Program-made: the position numbers and the translations under genes
Origin: Flemingiibacterium sp045578725
GTDB taxonomy: Bacteria > Bacillota > Clostridia > Oscillospirales > CAG-272
Length of the DNA stretch: 64,000 nt
Assembly: GCA_045578725.1 (NCBI GenBank)
Contig: JAZNKS010000086.1
Span: 1-64,000, forward strand
Direction: 5' to 3'
Shown: piece after piece, positions 49,309-57,178 of the stretch
How the letters are laid out: the number at the start of each line of letters is the position of its first letter
Position numbering within the stretch: the stretch's first letter is position 1
Notes under the pieces: model-generated
Told to the model about the DNA's origin: nothing
What the model saw: the letters and a program-made list of their open reading frames with translations, nothing else
The model's database searches: none

Positions 49309-49551
49309 ATGGCAAGGAAGGTTTATGTATCCATCAACGCAGATTTCACGGCGGAGGGGATCATCCGCCCGCGGATTTTGACCTGGACGGACGGTCAGCG
49401 CTATGAAATCACGCGGATTCTGCAGATTGTGCGGGCGGCCTCCACCAAGGTCGGCGGATGCGGGATCCGGTACACGGTCATCATCGAGGGGCGGGAGCGG
49501 TATCTCTTCCGCGACGAGGACAAATGGTTTGTAGAGGCAAAGGATGTGTGA
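49309..49551 (+). CDS. Small conserved-looking protein downstream of dinB
   Basis: 80 residues from an ATG with GGGAGG eight bases upstream; an alternative ATG at 49291 overlaps the dinB stop. The sequence is beta-rich (KVYVSINADFTAEG, PRILTWTDGQRYEITRIL, IRYTVIIEGRERYLFRD) and ends DEDKWFVEAK. It resembles the small barrel-like proteins found after Y-polymerase genes in other phyla, such as the DUF6504 group, but I cannot confirm homology. Its position, 14 bp behind dinB, indicates co-expression and a role as polymerase cofactor or regulator. Confidence 0.7.
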   Translation: MARKVYVSINADFTAEGIIRPRILTWTDGQRYEITRILQIVRAASTKVGGCGIRYTVIIEGRERYLFRDEDKWFVEAKDV

Positions 49552-49565
49552 GCGGGATCCGGAAA

Positions 49566-49602
49566 AAAGCCCCCGGTCTTTCGTGGGAAAGACCGGGGCT
49601 CG
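49566..49602 (-). terminator. Terminator after the FeoB-associated gene
   Basis: On the minus strand AGCCCCGGTCTTTC and GAAAGACCGGGGGCT form a long stem followed by TTTTT; the same stem lies just after the small gene on the plus strand. Confidence 0.85.
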
Positions 49603-49609
49603 GGTCGGA

Positions 49610-49858
49610 TTATTCGTCGTTTGCCGGTTCCTTTGGGGAATCGGTGCAGGAGGGGCAGGAACTTCCGCAGGAGGAGCAGTCAGAACAGGTGGAGCAGGAG
49701 GTTCCCCCACAGGTGTGCCGGGCCGCCTTGGCGCTCGGACAGGTTTTGGCATGGGGGCAGCCGATGCAGGTGACGCCCCGCTTCTTTTCGTGGATGAGAT
49801 AGGCGATGGCCAGTCCCGCGATGAGCAGGATGGCAAGGATGGCGATGATGTTTGTCAT
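49610..49858 (-). CDS. FeoB-associated Cys-rich membrane protein
   Basis: 82 residues: one N-terminal helix (IIAILAILLIAGLAIAYLI), the family motif GVTCIGCPHAKTCPS, and an unusually long Cys/Ser tail with eight more cysteines (CGGTSCSTCSDCSSCGSSCP). Members accompany the FeoB ferrous iron transporter and may bind iron at the membrane. No feoB lies beside it. The ATG has no recognisable Shine-Dalgarno, and a very GC-rich stem (GGGCGCG/CGCGCCC, 49872-49892) sits just upstream. Confidence 0.88.
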   Translation of the reverse strand: MTNIIAILAILLIAGLAIAYLIHEKKRGVTCIGCPHAKTCPSAKAARHTCGGTSCSTCSDCSSCGSSCPSCTDSPKEPANDE

Positions 49859-49901
49859 AATTTTGATTGGGGGGCGCGGGGGGAGCGCGCCCGGCAGGCT
49901 G

Positions 49902-49919
49902 GGTTAGCGATCGCTAACC
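49902..49919. promoter_or_regulatory. Metal-regulator-like operator, site A
   Basis: GGTTAGCGATCGCTAACC, a perfect 18-bp palindrome (GGTTAG-N6-CTAACC) between feoA and the FeoB-associated gene. The same half-sites occur at sites B and C. Confidence 0.7.
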
Positions 49920-49928
49920 GGTCGGCTG

Positions 49929-49956
49929 AAAAAAGACAATCCGAGGATTGCTCTTT
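49929..49956 (-). terminator. Terminator of feoA
   Basis: On the minus strand CAATCC-TCG-GGATTG-like pairing (one bulge) followed by TTTTTT. Confidence 0.65.
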
Positions 49957-49964
49957 TCACGGAT

Positions 49965-50177
49965 TCAGATGATGATGGCCTCGGCCAGCGGATTGTCGAT
50001 GCTGTAGCGGCCATCCTTGATGGATACGGTGCATCCGCCGCGGCGGCGCGCGATGACGGTGATGGTCTCGCCGCTGTAGCAGCCGAGCGAGAAGAGGAAC
50101 GCATTCAGCTCCTCATCCTCCGTGCGGATTTCCTTGATTGTATATTCGATGCCTTCTTCGGCTTCCTTCAGATTCAT
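49965..50177 (-). CDS. feoA: Ferrous iron transport protein A
   Basis: 70 residues with the SH3-like FeoA fold: EGIEYTIKEIRTEDEELNAF, LFSLGCYSGETITVIARRRG and the C-terminal YSIDNPLAEAIII, where the conserved LAxxI end is typical. It assists FeoB-mediated Fe(II) uptake at the cytoplasmic face. The promoter at 50286-50314 and operator sites B and C just downstream of its start point suggest iron-dependent repression. It has its own terminator, and feoB is absent. Confidence 0.9.
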   Translation of the reverse strand: MNLKEAEEGIEYTIKEIRTEDEELNAFLFSLGCYSGETITVIARRRGGCTVSIKDGRYSIDNPLAEAIII

Positions 50178-50227
50178 GATGCAGGCTTCCTTTCCGCCGT
50201 CACGGACGGGTAATGGTTCTCCCGGTG

Positions 50228-50245
50228 AATTAGCGGCGACTAACC
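50228..50245. promoter_or_regulatory. Metal-regulator-like operator, site B
   Basis: AATTAG-CGGCGA-CTAACC, 34 bp from site C, downstream of the feoA transcription start. Confidence 0.55.
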
Positions 50246-50261
50246 GCAGGCCGGAAAGAAC

Positions 50262-50279
50262 GGTTAGCCTTCACTAACC
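50262..50279. promoter_or_regulatory. Metal-regulator-like operator, site C
   Basis: GGTTAG-CCTTCA-CTAACC, overlapping the predicted feoA start point (about 50279). The half-site resembles DtxR/IdeR-type boxes (TTAGGTTAGCCTAACC-like). Confidence 0.7.
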
Positions 50280-50285
50280 ATTATT

Positions 50286-50314
50286 ATTATAGCACGCGGA
50301 GCCAATTTTGTCAA
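50286..50314 (-). promoter_or_regulatory. Consensus promoter of feoA
   Basis: TTGACA (50309-50314), 17 bp, TATAAT (50286-50291) on the minus strand. The 50178-50480 gap between feoA and metF contains this promoter, sites B and C, and the metF promoter. Confidence 0.85.
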
Positions 50315-50415
50315 GGGCGGGGAAGCAAAAAGATAAAGATCGCTCATTTTTACAAAAGCGGATGCCGGTCGGTGGGATGGCTTGTGCATTTCTGTATTTT
50401 TTCTGCCCGGGACGA

Positions 50416-50444
50416 TTGACAGGGGAGGACAGGTGTGGTATAAT
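50416..50444 (+). promoter_or_regulatory. Consensus promoter of the metF-metH operon
   Basis: TTGACA (50416-50421), 17 bp, TATAAT (50439-50444). The leader is only about 30 nt, so no SAM or cobalamin riboswitch fits in front of metF. Confidence 0.85.
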
Positions 50445-50480
50445 GATAGATGATTCTAAAGAAAATAAAGGAATGATAAC

Positions 50481-51359
50481 GTGAAAATATCCGAAATTCT
50501 GCGGAGCCAAAAGCTCGCTCTCTCCTTTGAAGTATTCCCGCCCAAGACCGAATCCGGCTTTGAAAGCGTGAAGAGCGCCACCGAGGAGATCGCCGCCCTT
50601 CGTCCCTCCTTCATGAGCGTGACGTACGGAGCCGGCGGAGGTACCTCCCGCTACACCCTCGACATCGCCAAAAACATCCGCGAGCGCTATCAGGTTCCGA
50701 CCCTCGCGCATCTGACCTGCGTGTCCTCGACCCGCGAAACCGTGAAAGAGAAGATCCGTGCCATTGAGGAGGCGGGCCTTGTGAATGTCATGGCCCTGCG
50801 CGGCGATATTCCGGCCTCCCTTGAGGGCGCCGACCGGAGCGGCTGGGATTACCGCCACGCCATCGATCTGATTCATGAACTGAAGGAATCCGGCCGCGAT
50901 TTCTGCATCGGCGGTGCCTGCTATCCGGAGATTCATCCCGAGAGCGAAAATCAGCGGGAGGACATCCGCTGTCTGAAGGAAAAGGTGGATGCGGGCTGTG
51001 ATTTTCTGACCACGCAGATGTTTTTTGACAACAATCTGCTCTACAATTTCCTCTACAAAATCCGCGAGGCCGGCATCACGGTGCCGATTATCCCCGGCAT
51101 TATGCCGATCACAAATGCCAATCAGATCGAGCGGGCGATCAAGCTGTCCGGCTCGTTCATGCCCACCCGCTTCAAGAGCCTGGTGGACCGCTTCGGCTCG
51201 GATCCCGAGGCCATGAAGCAGGCGGGAATCGCCTACGCAACCGACCAGATCATCGATCTGTACGCCAATGGCATCACCAATGTGCACGTCTATTCGATGA
51301 ACAAGCCGGATGTGGCCGCCAAAATCCAGAGCAATCTCTCGGCTATCATCGGAAAATGA
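50481..51359 (+). CDS. metF: 5,10-methylenetetrahydrofolate reductase
   Basis: 292 residues from a GTG start after AAAGGAATG. The TIM-barrel flavoprotein motifs are LSFEVFPPKTESG, SVTYGAGGGTS, LTCVSSTRE, VMALRGDIP and FLTTQMFFDN. It makes 5-methyltetrahydrofolate, the methyl donor for methionine synthase, and both MetH parts are encoded directly downstream with 4-bp ATGA-type overlaps. The three genes form one translationally coupled operon. Confidence 0.96.
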   Translation: MKISEILRSQKLALSFEVFPPKTESGFESVKSATEEIAALRPSFMSVTYGAGGGTSRYTLDIAKNIRERYQVPTLAHLTCVSSTRETVKEKIRAIEEAGLVNVMALRGDIPASLEGADRSGWDYRHAIDLIHELKESGRDFCIGGACYPEIHPESENQREDIRCLKEKVDAGCDFLTTQMFFDNNLLYNFLYKIREAGITVPIIPGIMPITNANQIERAIKLSGSFMPTRFKSLVDRFGSDPEAMKQAGIAYATDQIIDLYANGITNVHVYSMNKPDVAAKIQSNLSAIIGK

Positions 51360-51958
51360 GCACACCGTCGGTCTTGACCGGGCATCTGAATCCGCCGCCC
51401 TTTGATGTGCGCGAGGCGCTCCGCTATGCAGGCGTTCGCGGTGAGGACGGAGGCGAAATCCCGGCCATGCTTGAGGATTGCTGGCAGAATGTCCGGGATC
51501 GGCTGCTGTATCGGGTCTGCCATCTGACCCTGCCGCTGAAAATTACAGGCAATCGGTGCGATTTCGGCCTTACGGTGCTTACATCCGGATCGCTCGCCCG
51601 CCATCTCTTGGGATGCGATCGCGCCCTGATCTTTGCTGCTACCGCAGGGCCGGCCATTGACAGGCAGATTGCCGCATCCCGGCTTTCGCCCGTGCGGGCA
51701 TTGCTCTATCAGGCGATCGGCACGGAGCGGATTGAAGCGCTCTGCGATGCCTTCTGTGACAGTCTCGGCGAAGGGGCAAAATCCCGCTTCAGTCCGGGGT
51801 ACGGGGATCTGCCGCTTTCGGCGCAGAGGGAGATTTTCCGTCTGCTGGATCCCTCAAGACGGATCGGACTCAGTCTTAGTGACAGCCTGCTGATGTCGCC
51901 CACCAAATCGGTGACGGCCATCGTCGGGCTTTGTAAGAACGAAAAGGAAGTATTATGA
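51356..51958 (+). CDS. Methionine synthase activation domain protein (split MetH C-terminus)
   Basis: 200 residues homologous to the C-terminal activation domain of MetH: GTERIEALCDAFCDSLGEG, the signature RFSPGYGDLPLSAQREIFRL, and LSLSDSLLMSPTKSVTAIVG. In E. coli this domain binds SAM to re-methylate oxidised cobalamin. Here it is a separate protein encoded between metF and metH, overlapping metF (ATGA) and metH (ATGA). It probably docks onto the MetH protein of the next gene, which lacks this domain. Confidence 0.93.
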   Translation: MSTPSVLTGHLNPPPFDVREALRYAGVRGEDGGEIPAMLEDCWQNVRDRLLYRVCHLTLPLKITGNRCDFGLTVLTSGSLARHLLGCDRALIFAATAGPAIDRQIAASRLSPVRALLYQAIGTERIEALCDAFCDSLGEGAKSRFSPGYGDLPLSAQREIFRLLDPSRRIGLSLSDSLLMSPTKSVTAIVGLCKNEKEVL

Positions 51959-54357
51959 ATTTCAGAGAATTTCTCAAAACGAGCATTGTCCGCCTCGACG
52001 GCGGCATGGGAACCCTCCTGCAGGCAAAGGGCCTCGTCCCCGGCGAGCATCCGGAAACGTGGAATCTGACCCATCCCGACATCATAACCGCTATCCACAA
52101 GGCCTATTTTGATGCGGGAAGCAATGTGGTCTGCACCAATACCTTCGGCGCAAACCGGCTGAAGTTTGACGAGGCGGAGCTGGATGCCATCATCGGCGCG
52201 GCGATAAAGAACGCCAGAGCGGCGGCTTCTGCTTCGGAGCGCGTGAGCGAAAAATTCGTCGCGCTGGATATCGGTCCCACCGGCCGCCTTCTGAAGCCGC
52301 TGGGCGATCTTGATTTTGAAGCTGCGGTTGCGATTTTCGCCGCAACGGTCCGGCTCGGCGTCCAATACGGCGCGGATCTTGTCATCATCGAAACGATGAA
52401 CGACAGCTATGAAACCAAGGCGGCGCTTCTGGCCGTCAAGGAGAATTCGGATCTGCCGGTGCTGGTATCCAACGCCTATGGGTCGGACGGCAAGCTGATG
52501 ACAGGCGCTTCGCCTGCGGCGATGGTTGCTCTGCTTGAGGGCATGGGTGCCGATGCCATCGGTGCCAATTGTTCTCTCGGTCCGAAGCAGCTGGCCGGCG
52601 TGGCCCGCGAGCTGCTTGAAAGCGCCTCCGTTCCGGTGCTCTTAAAGCCCAATGCCGGGCTTCCTCGCTCGGTGGACGGCCGCACGGTCTTTGATGTCGG
52701 CCCTGATGAATTCGCCGATGAGGTCGCCGAGCGGATCCGTGAGGGAATCCGCGTGGTCGGCGGATGCTGCGGCACCACGCCGGATTACATCCGTGCGCTG
52801 ACCGATAAAACTGCCGATTTTTCCCCCGTTCTGCTGACGGAAAAGAACCGCACGGTGGTATCCTCCTATTCGCACGCGGTGGTATTCGGCGAAAAGCCGG
52901 TGCTGATCGGCGAGCGGATCAATCCCACCGGCAAGAAGCGCTTCAAGCAGGCGCTGATCGAGAACGATATGGATTACATCCTGTCCGAGGGCGTGAAGCA
53001 GCAGGAAATGGGTGTGCAGATTCTGGATGTCAACGTGGGACTTCCGGAGATTGATGAAAAATCGATGCTGTGCGCGGCTGTAAAGGAGCTTCAGGCTGTC
53101 AGCGATCTGCCGCTCCAGATCGATACCGCCGATCCCGGCGCAATGGAGGCCGCTTTGCGGCTGGTCAACGGTAAGCCGATGATCAATTCGGTCAACGGTA
53201 AGCGTGAGAGCATGGAGGCGATTTTCCCGCTGGCCAGGAAATATGGCGGCGTGATTGTCGCCCTGACGCTGGATGAGGACGGAATCCCCGCCACAGCCGA
53301 GGGCAGAGTGACCATCGCACGTCGGATTCTCGATACAGCCGCATCCTATGGAATCAAGGCAAAGGATATCATCTTCGATACGCTGGCCATGACGATCAGC
53401 GCCGATAAAAATGCCGCTTCGGCGACCCTCGGGGCCCTGAAGACGATTCGGAATGAGCTTGGATGCCACACCTCGCTCGGTGTGTCGAACATCTCCTTTG
53501 GTCTGCCGTGCCGCGATGCCGTCAATTCCACCTTCTTCGTGATGGCGATGGAGAATGGGCTCTCGGCGGCGATCATGAATCCCTATTCGTCCGAGATGAT
53601 GAAGGCCTATTATTCGTATCTCGCGCTGAAGGGAATGGATGAAAACTGCGAGGCGTACATTGCCGCCTCTGCCCGGTTTGCATCGGCCGCGCCGGCTCCC
53701 GTGAATGCACCGGCCCCGCCCCCTCCGGCTGTTTGGGACGGATCCTCGCCTCTGCGCCATGCGATCATCAAGGGCCTCAATCAAAAGGCCTATGATCTGA
53801 CAAAGGCGATGCTTGCCGGCACAGAGCCGATGGCGATCGTGCAGAATGAAATCATTCCCGCGCTTAACACGGTCGGTGAGGGCTATGAAAAGAAGACAGT
53901 CTATCTGCCGCAGCTTCTGATGAGTGCCGAGGCCGCAGGAAGCGCCTTTGAGGCGATCAAGGGAGCGATGAGCCATACCCCGTCGGAGGGCGGCCCGATC
54001 TTCGTGCTGGCCACCGTCCACGGTGATATCCACGATATCGGCAAGAACATCGTCCGGCTGCTGCTGGAGAATTACGGCTTCCGTGTAGTGGATCTTGGCA
54101 AGGATGTGCCTGCGGAGGCGATCGTCGAAAAGGTGATGGAGCTTCATGCGCCGATGGTTGGACTGAGCGCGCTGATGACCACCACGGTCCCGGCCATGGA
54201 GGAAACGATCCGTCTGCTTCACCGTGAGGCACCGTTCGCTAAAGTCATCGTCGGCGGCGCGGTGCTGACAAAGGATTACGCCGATCGGATCGGCGCCGAT
54301 ATGTATGCAAAGGATGCCATGGAAACCGTCCGCTGGGCGCAGAAAATGAGTGAATAA
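51955..54357 (+). CDS. metH: Cobalamin-dependent methionine synthase, without activation domain
   Basis: 800 residues with three modules. The homocysteine-binding barrel (about 1-285) has zinc ligands Cys205 (ANCSLG) and Cys271-Cys272 (GGCCGTTP). The methyltetrahydrofolate domain (about 300-570) has LIGERINPTGKKRFKQAL, QILDVNVGLPEID and LQIDTADP. The cobalamin domain (about 590-800) has the cap helices and the base-off B12 motif DIHDIGKNIV near residue 691. The activation domain is the preceding gene. It transfers methyl from folate to homocysteine. A terminator shared with the opposing btuF-like gene follows. Confidence 0.96.
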   Translation: MNFREFLKTSIVRLDGGMGTLLQAKGLVPGEHPETWNLTHPDIITAIHKAYFDAGSNVVCTNTFGANRLKFDEAELDAIIGAAIKNARAAASASERVSEKFVALDIGPTGRLLKPLGDLDFEAAVAIFAATVRLGVQYGADLVIIETMNDSYETKAALLAVKENSDLPVLVSNAYGSDGKLMTGASPAAMVALLEGMGADAIGANCSLGPKQLAGVARELLESASVPVLLKPNAGLPRSVDGRTVFDVGPDEFADEVAERIREGIRVVGGCCGTTPDYIRALTDKTADFSPVLLTEKNRTVVSSYSHAVVFGEKPVLIGERINPTGKKRFKQALIENDMDYILSEGVKQQEMGVQILDVNVGLPEIDEKSMLCAAVKELQAVSDLPLQIDTADPGAMEAALRLVNGKPMINSVNGKRESMEAIFPLARKYGGVIVALTLDEDGIPATAEGRVTIARRILDTAASYGIKAKDIIFDTLAMTISADKNAASATLGALKTIRNELGCHTSLGVSNISFGLPCRDAVNSTFFVMAMENGLSAAIMNPYSSEMMKAYYSYLALKGMDENCEAYIAASARFASAAPAPVNAPAPPPPAVWDGSSPLRHAIIKGLNQKAYDLTKAMLAGTEPMAIVQNEIIPALNTVGEGYEKKTVYLPQLLMSAEAAGSAFEAIKGAMSHTPSEGGPIFVLATVHGDIHDIGKNIVRLLLENYGFRVVDLGKDVPAEAIVEKVMELHAPMVGLSALMTTTVPAMEETIRLLHREAPFAKVIVGGAVLTKDYADRIGADMYAKDAMETVRWAQKMSE

Positions 54358-54358
54358 G

Positions 54359-54395
54359 GAAAACGGATACCTGCCGAATGCGGGTATCCGTTTCC
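54359..54395. terminator. Bidirectional terminator between metH and the transporter operon
   Basis: GGAAAACGGATACC and GGTATCCGTTTCC form a long stem between convergent genes, with T/C-rich flanks on both sides. Confidence 0.75.
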
Positions 54396-54396
54396 C

Positions 54397-55392
54397 TTAT
54401 TGCGCATACAGAATATCAAAGAGAATCCGGTACGCATCGGCAAAGCGGCGGTTTGGCTTATTGTGAAAGAGGGATTTGTCAAGAACATAAACCCGGCCCT
54501 GTTTCACCGCGCGCAGGGACTGCCAGACCGGATGATCGCCGAGCGTTCGATCCACAAGCTCCCTTACGGCATCCGTGCCGATATGACCCTGAATCAGAAT
54601 CACATCCGGATCAGCGGCTGCAACGGATTCCAGATTGACGGGAATCCGCTCGCCGGGACCGACGGCGATGTTAACGGCTCCGAGATCGTTAAGCATTCCG
54701 CCGATGGCGGTATGCACCGTGTTGGCCTGCAGATCCTCGGTTCCGCCGAAGAGGCAGAGAACCTTTGGCGGATCCGTGTCGGGTACGGATTCCTTCAGCG
54801 CCGTCACATCCCGAAGAGAGGCCAGCGCGACCGATTCCCAAAGCTCCGGCCTGCCGTTTAAGTGGCAGAAGACCTTGAACCACTTGAGATAATCGGAATA
54901 ATCGTCATAATCCACGCAGATGACGGGGATGCCGGCCGCTTTAGCCGGACCGGAAATGGTGGCATAGCCACTCATAGCGGATGAGCAGAGGATGAGATCG
55001 GGGGAGAGCGAAAGGATTCTTTCAATGTCCCACTTTTTGGCCGAAGGAGAGGGCGCGGCGATGGATACGCCGTCATCATCGAGGATGTTTCGGCCAATCG
55101 CTTCGGCGTACAGCGCCTCAGCCGCATCGCCGCCAACGGCAGAGATGACGCTTCCGCCGGCTTCGTACCAGAGGGTGGTGAAGCTGGCATAGAGGCTGAC
55201 GGTGCGCTTTGGCCCGATTTTCAGCGTGATCGGCTCGCCGGAGGGAGAATCATCGAAAAAGGTGACGGTATCGCCGTCGATGCGAACTTCGTTAGCCGCG
55301 GCAAGCCAATCGTCGGCTGGACCGTCGGACGGACCGGCGCAGGATGGAAGAAGCAGCAGGATCAGAAGAAGGGCAAAATGGCGGATTTTCAT
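54397..55392 (-). CDS. ABC transporter substrate-binding lipoprotein (BtuF/FepB type)
   Basis: 331 residues with lipobox LLPSCAG (Cys18) and the class III binding-protein fold: VSLYASFTTLWYEAGG, the long linking helix, ILSLSPDLILCSSAMS and VAAADPDVILIQGHIG. Such proteins bind cobalamin, haem, siderophores or, in some cases, molybdate or tungstate. The adjacent metH gene suggests corrinoids; the guanine deaminase in the same operon suggests molybdate for a xanthine dehydrogenase. The sequence alone does not decide. It is the last gene of the four-gene minus-strand operon. Confidence 0.88.
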   Translation of the reverse strand: MKIRHFALLLILLLLPSCAGPSDGPADDWLAAANEVRIDGDTVTFFDDSPSGEPITLKIGPKRTVSLYASFTTLWYEAGGSVISAVGGDAAEALYAEAIGRNILDDDGVSIAAPSPSAKKWDIERILSLSPDLILCSSAMSGYATISGPAKAAGIPVICVDYDDYSDYLKWFKVFCHLNGRPELWESVALASLRDVTALKESVPDTDPPKVLCLFGGTEDLQANTVHTAIGGMLNDLGAVNIAVGPGERIPVNLESVAAADPDVILIQGHIGTDAVRELVDRTLGDHPVWQSLRAVKQGRVYVLDKSLFHNKPNRRFADAYRILFDILYAQ

Positions 55393-56183
55393 CGGAACTC
55401 TCCTTTGGCGGATGCAATCGGACGGATGTGGGGGCGGTCTGTATAGGGATCGGGCGTGACGGCGGCCTCCACGCCGAAGACGGTGCGAAGATTTTCCGAT
55501 GTGAAAATATCCGCGGGAGCGCCAACGGCATAAAGGCGGCGATCATGCAGAAGCGCGGCGGTATCGGCGTATCGGGCGGCGAAATTCAGATCGTGGAGAA
55601 CGGCCAGCACACCGATTTTCCGATCGCCGGACAGGCTGCGGATCAAGTCGAGGATTTCGAGCTGATACCCGATGTCAAGGCCGGTGGTCGGCTCATCGAG
55701 AATCAGATAATCGGCCTGCTGGACGGCGGCCATGGCGATCCAGGCACGCCGAAGCTCGCCGCCCGAAAGTGTGGACAGCTTGCGCTCCTCCATTCCGGCA
55801 AGACCGAGGGAGGCCAGCGTTTCGCGGATGATGTCCCGATCGCCTGGGGAAAGGGAATGAAGAAAGCCGGTATGCGGATAGCGCCCGCAGGCGGCCAGCG
55901 TGAAGACATCCATCCCGGTGGGTGTTGGGGGATTCTGGGGTAAGAAAGCGATCCGACGGCCGAGCATCTTCGCATTCCATTTCTCAAGCGGAATCGAGTC
56001 GAGATATACCGTGCCGGATTCCGGCCTCAGCGTACCGCTGAGTGTGGACAGCAGGGTGGATTTGCCGCATCCATTGGGGCCGCAGAGAACAAAAATGCGG
56101 CCGGGCATGACAGAAAACGTGATATCCTCCAGAAGAATCCGGCCGCCCCGCGAAACAGAGGTCGCTTGAAAGTTCAGACTCAT
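55389..56183 (-). CDS. ABC transporter ATP-binding protein (BtuD/FepC type)
   Basis: 264 residues with Walker A GPNGCGKSTLLS, signature LSGGELRRAWIAMA, Walker B YLILDEPTTGLD and the H-loop VLHDLNFAARYAD, the sequence style of the iron/B12 importers. It overlaps the permease gene upstream (ATGA) and the binding-protein gene downstream by 4 bp each, so expression is coupled. It energises import by the FecCD-type permease. Confidence 0.93.
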   Translation of the reverse strand: MSLNFQATSVSRGGRILLEDITFSVMPGRIFVLCGPNGCGKSTLLSTLSGTLRPESGTVYLDSIPLEKWNAKMLGRRIAFLPQNPPTPTGMDVFTLAACGRYPHTGFLHSLSPGDRDIIRETLASLGLAGMEERKLSTLSGGELRRAWIAMAAVQQADYLILDEPTTGLDIGYQLEILDLIRSLSGDRKIGVLAVLHDLNFAARYADTAALLHDRRLYAVGAPADIFTSENLRTVFGVEAAVTPDPYTDRPHIRPIASAKGEFR

Positions 56184-57178
56184 AGGCCGCCCTCCTTATC
56201 GCTCCTGCGGATGAGCCAGAGAAAGAAGGGGGCGCCGATCAGCGAGAGAAGGATCGATACGGGAATCTCGCCCACGGGCAGAAGAATCCGTCCGAGGGTA
56301 TCACAGATTGTAACCAGCGAGAAGCCGAGCAGAGCCGATGCAGGCAGAAGAATGCGGTTATCGCCGCCGACACAGATTCGTGCAATATGGGGCACGATCA
56401 GGCCAACGAAGCCGATCATACCGCCGGCTGCGATGGCTGAGCCGGCAAGCATCGAGGCGAGCAGAATCAGCAGCAGCCGGAATGGGCCGGTTCGAAGTCC
56501 GAGCGAGCGGGCGCAGTCATCGCCGAGCGAGAGCAGATTCATCGGTGCGCCGAGCAGGAAGCAGGCCGCGATTCCGATCAGCGCGGCGGGGAGGATGCCC
56601 CAAAAAGTATTCCAGAGCGCACCGTTCAGACCGCCGACGAGAAAAGAGGCAACATTGGCAAGCCGATCGGAAAACAGCGTTTTGAGGATATCGCTCATGG
56701 CGGAAAACAGCGCGGAAACCGCAAGACCGGACAGAATCAGCCGGTGACGTGAGAGGCTGTTTCCCGACGCCAAAAGGGTAATCAGCAGGGTGGAAAAAAG
56801 TGCGCCGATCACGGTTCCGATCGGCAGAAGATGCGAAAGACCGGGAAAGGCCGCTAAAAAGAGATAGCCGGCAAAGGAAGCACCGGCGCTCACGCCGACG
56901 GTGGAGGGGGAGGCCAGCCGGCTTCCCATCAGTCCCTGCAGGATGCATCCCGAAAGCGCAAGACAGATTCCGACCGCGCCGCCGCATAAAATCCGGGGCA
57001 GGCGGAGATGGAAGACAAAGAGCCTTGCCGGGCTGTCATCGTCTATAAACAGCGCGGAGAGAATCTCCCCAAATGACAGCCGAATGCTTCCGACTGTGAT
57101 CCCGAAAAAGACGGAAGCGAGGCAGAGGAGGCCGATAAGCAGCAGCCATACGGCGCGTTTGGATGGTGTGCGCATCAT
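56180..57178 (-). CDS. ABC transporter permease, FecCD/BtuC family
   Basis: 332 residues with about ten membrane helices in the FecCD/BtuC pattern. Family landmarks are RLPRILCGGAVGICLALSGC near the N-terminus, GLVVPH-like GFVGLIVPHIARICVG, and LLPASALLGFSLVTICDTLGR. It forms the homodimeric channel for the substrate captured by the downstream binding protein. Its start overlaps the stop of the guanine deaminase gene by 4 bp. Confidence 0.93.
   Translation of the reverse strand: MMRTPSKRAVWLLLIGLLCLASVFFGITVGSIRLSFGEILSALFIDDDSPARLFVFHLRLPRILCGGAVGICLALSGCILQGLMGSRLASPSTVGVSAGASFAGYLFLAAFPGLSHLLPIGTVIGALFSTLLITLLASGNSLSRHRLILSGLAVSALFSAMSDILKTLFSDRLANVASFLVGGLNGALWNTFWGILPAALIGIAACFLLGAPMNLLSLGDDCARSLGLRTGPFRLLLILLASMLAGSAIAAGGMIGFVGLIVPHIARICVGGDNRILLPASALLGFSLVTICDTLGRILLPVGEIPVSILLSLIGAPFFLWLIRRSDKEGGL

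Noticed and set aside
46084..49608. Prophage or integrative element explaining the XRE-ImmA pair
   Set aside because: No integrase, excisionase, relaxase, structural phage genes or attachment repeats were found; the neighbours are repair genes.
50445..50480. SAM or cobalamin riboswitch before metF or the btu-like operon
   Set aside because: Leaders are too short, and no B12-box or S-box sequence was seen.
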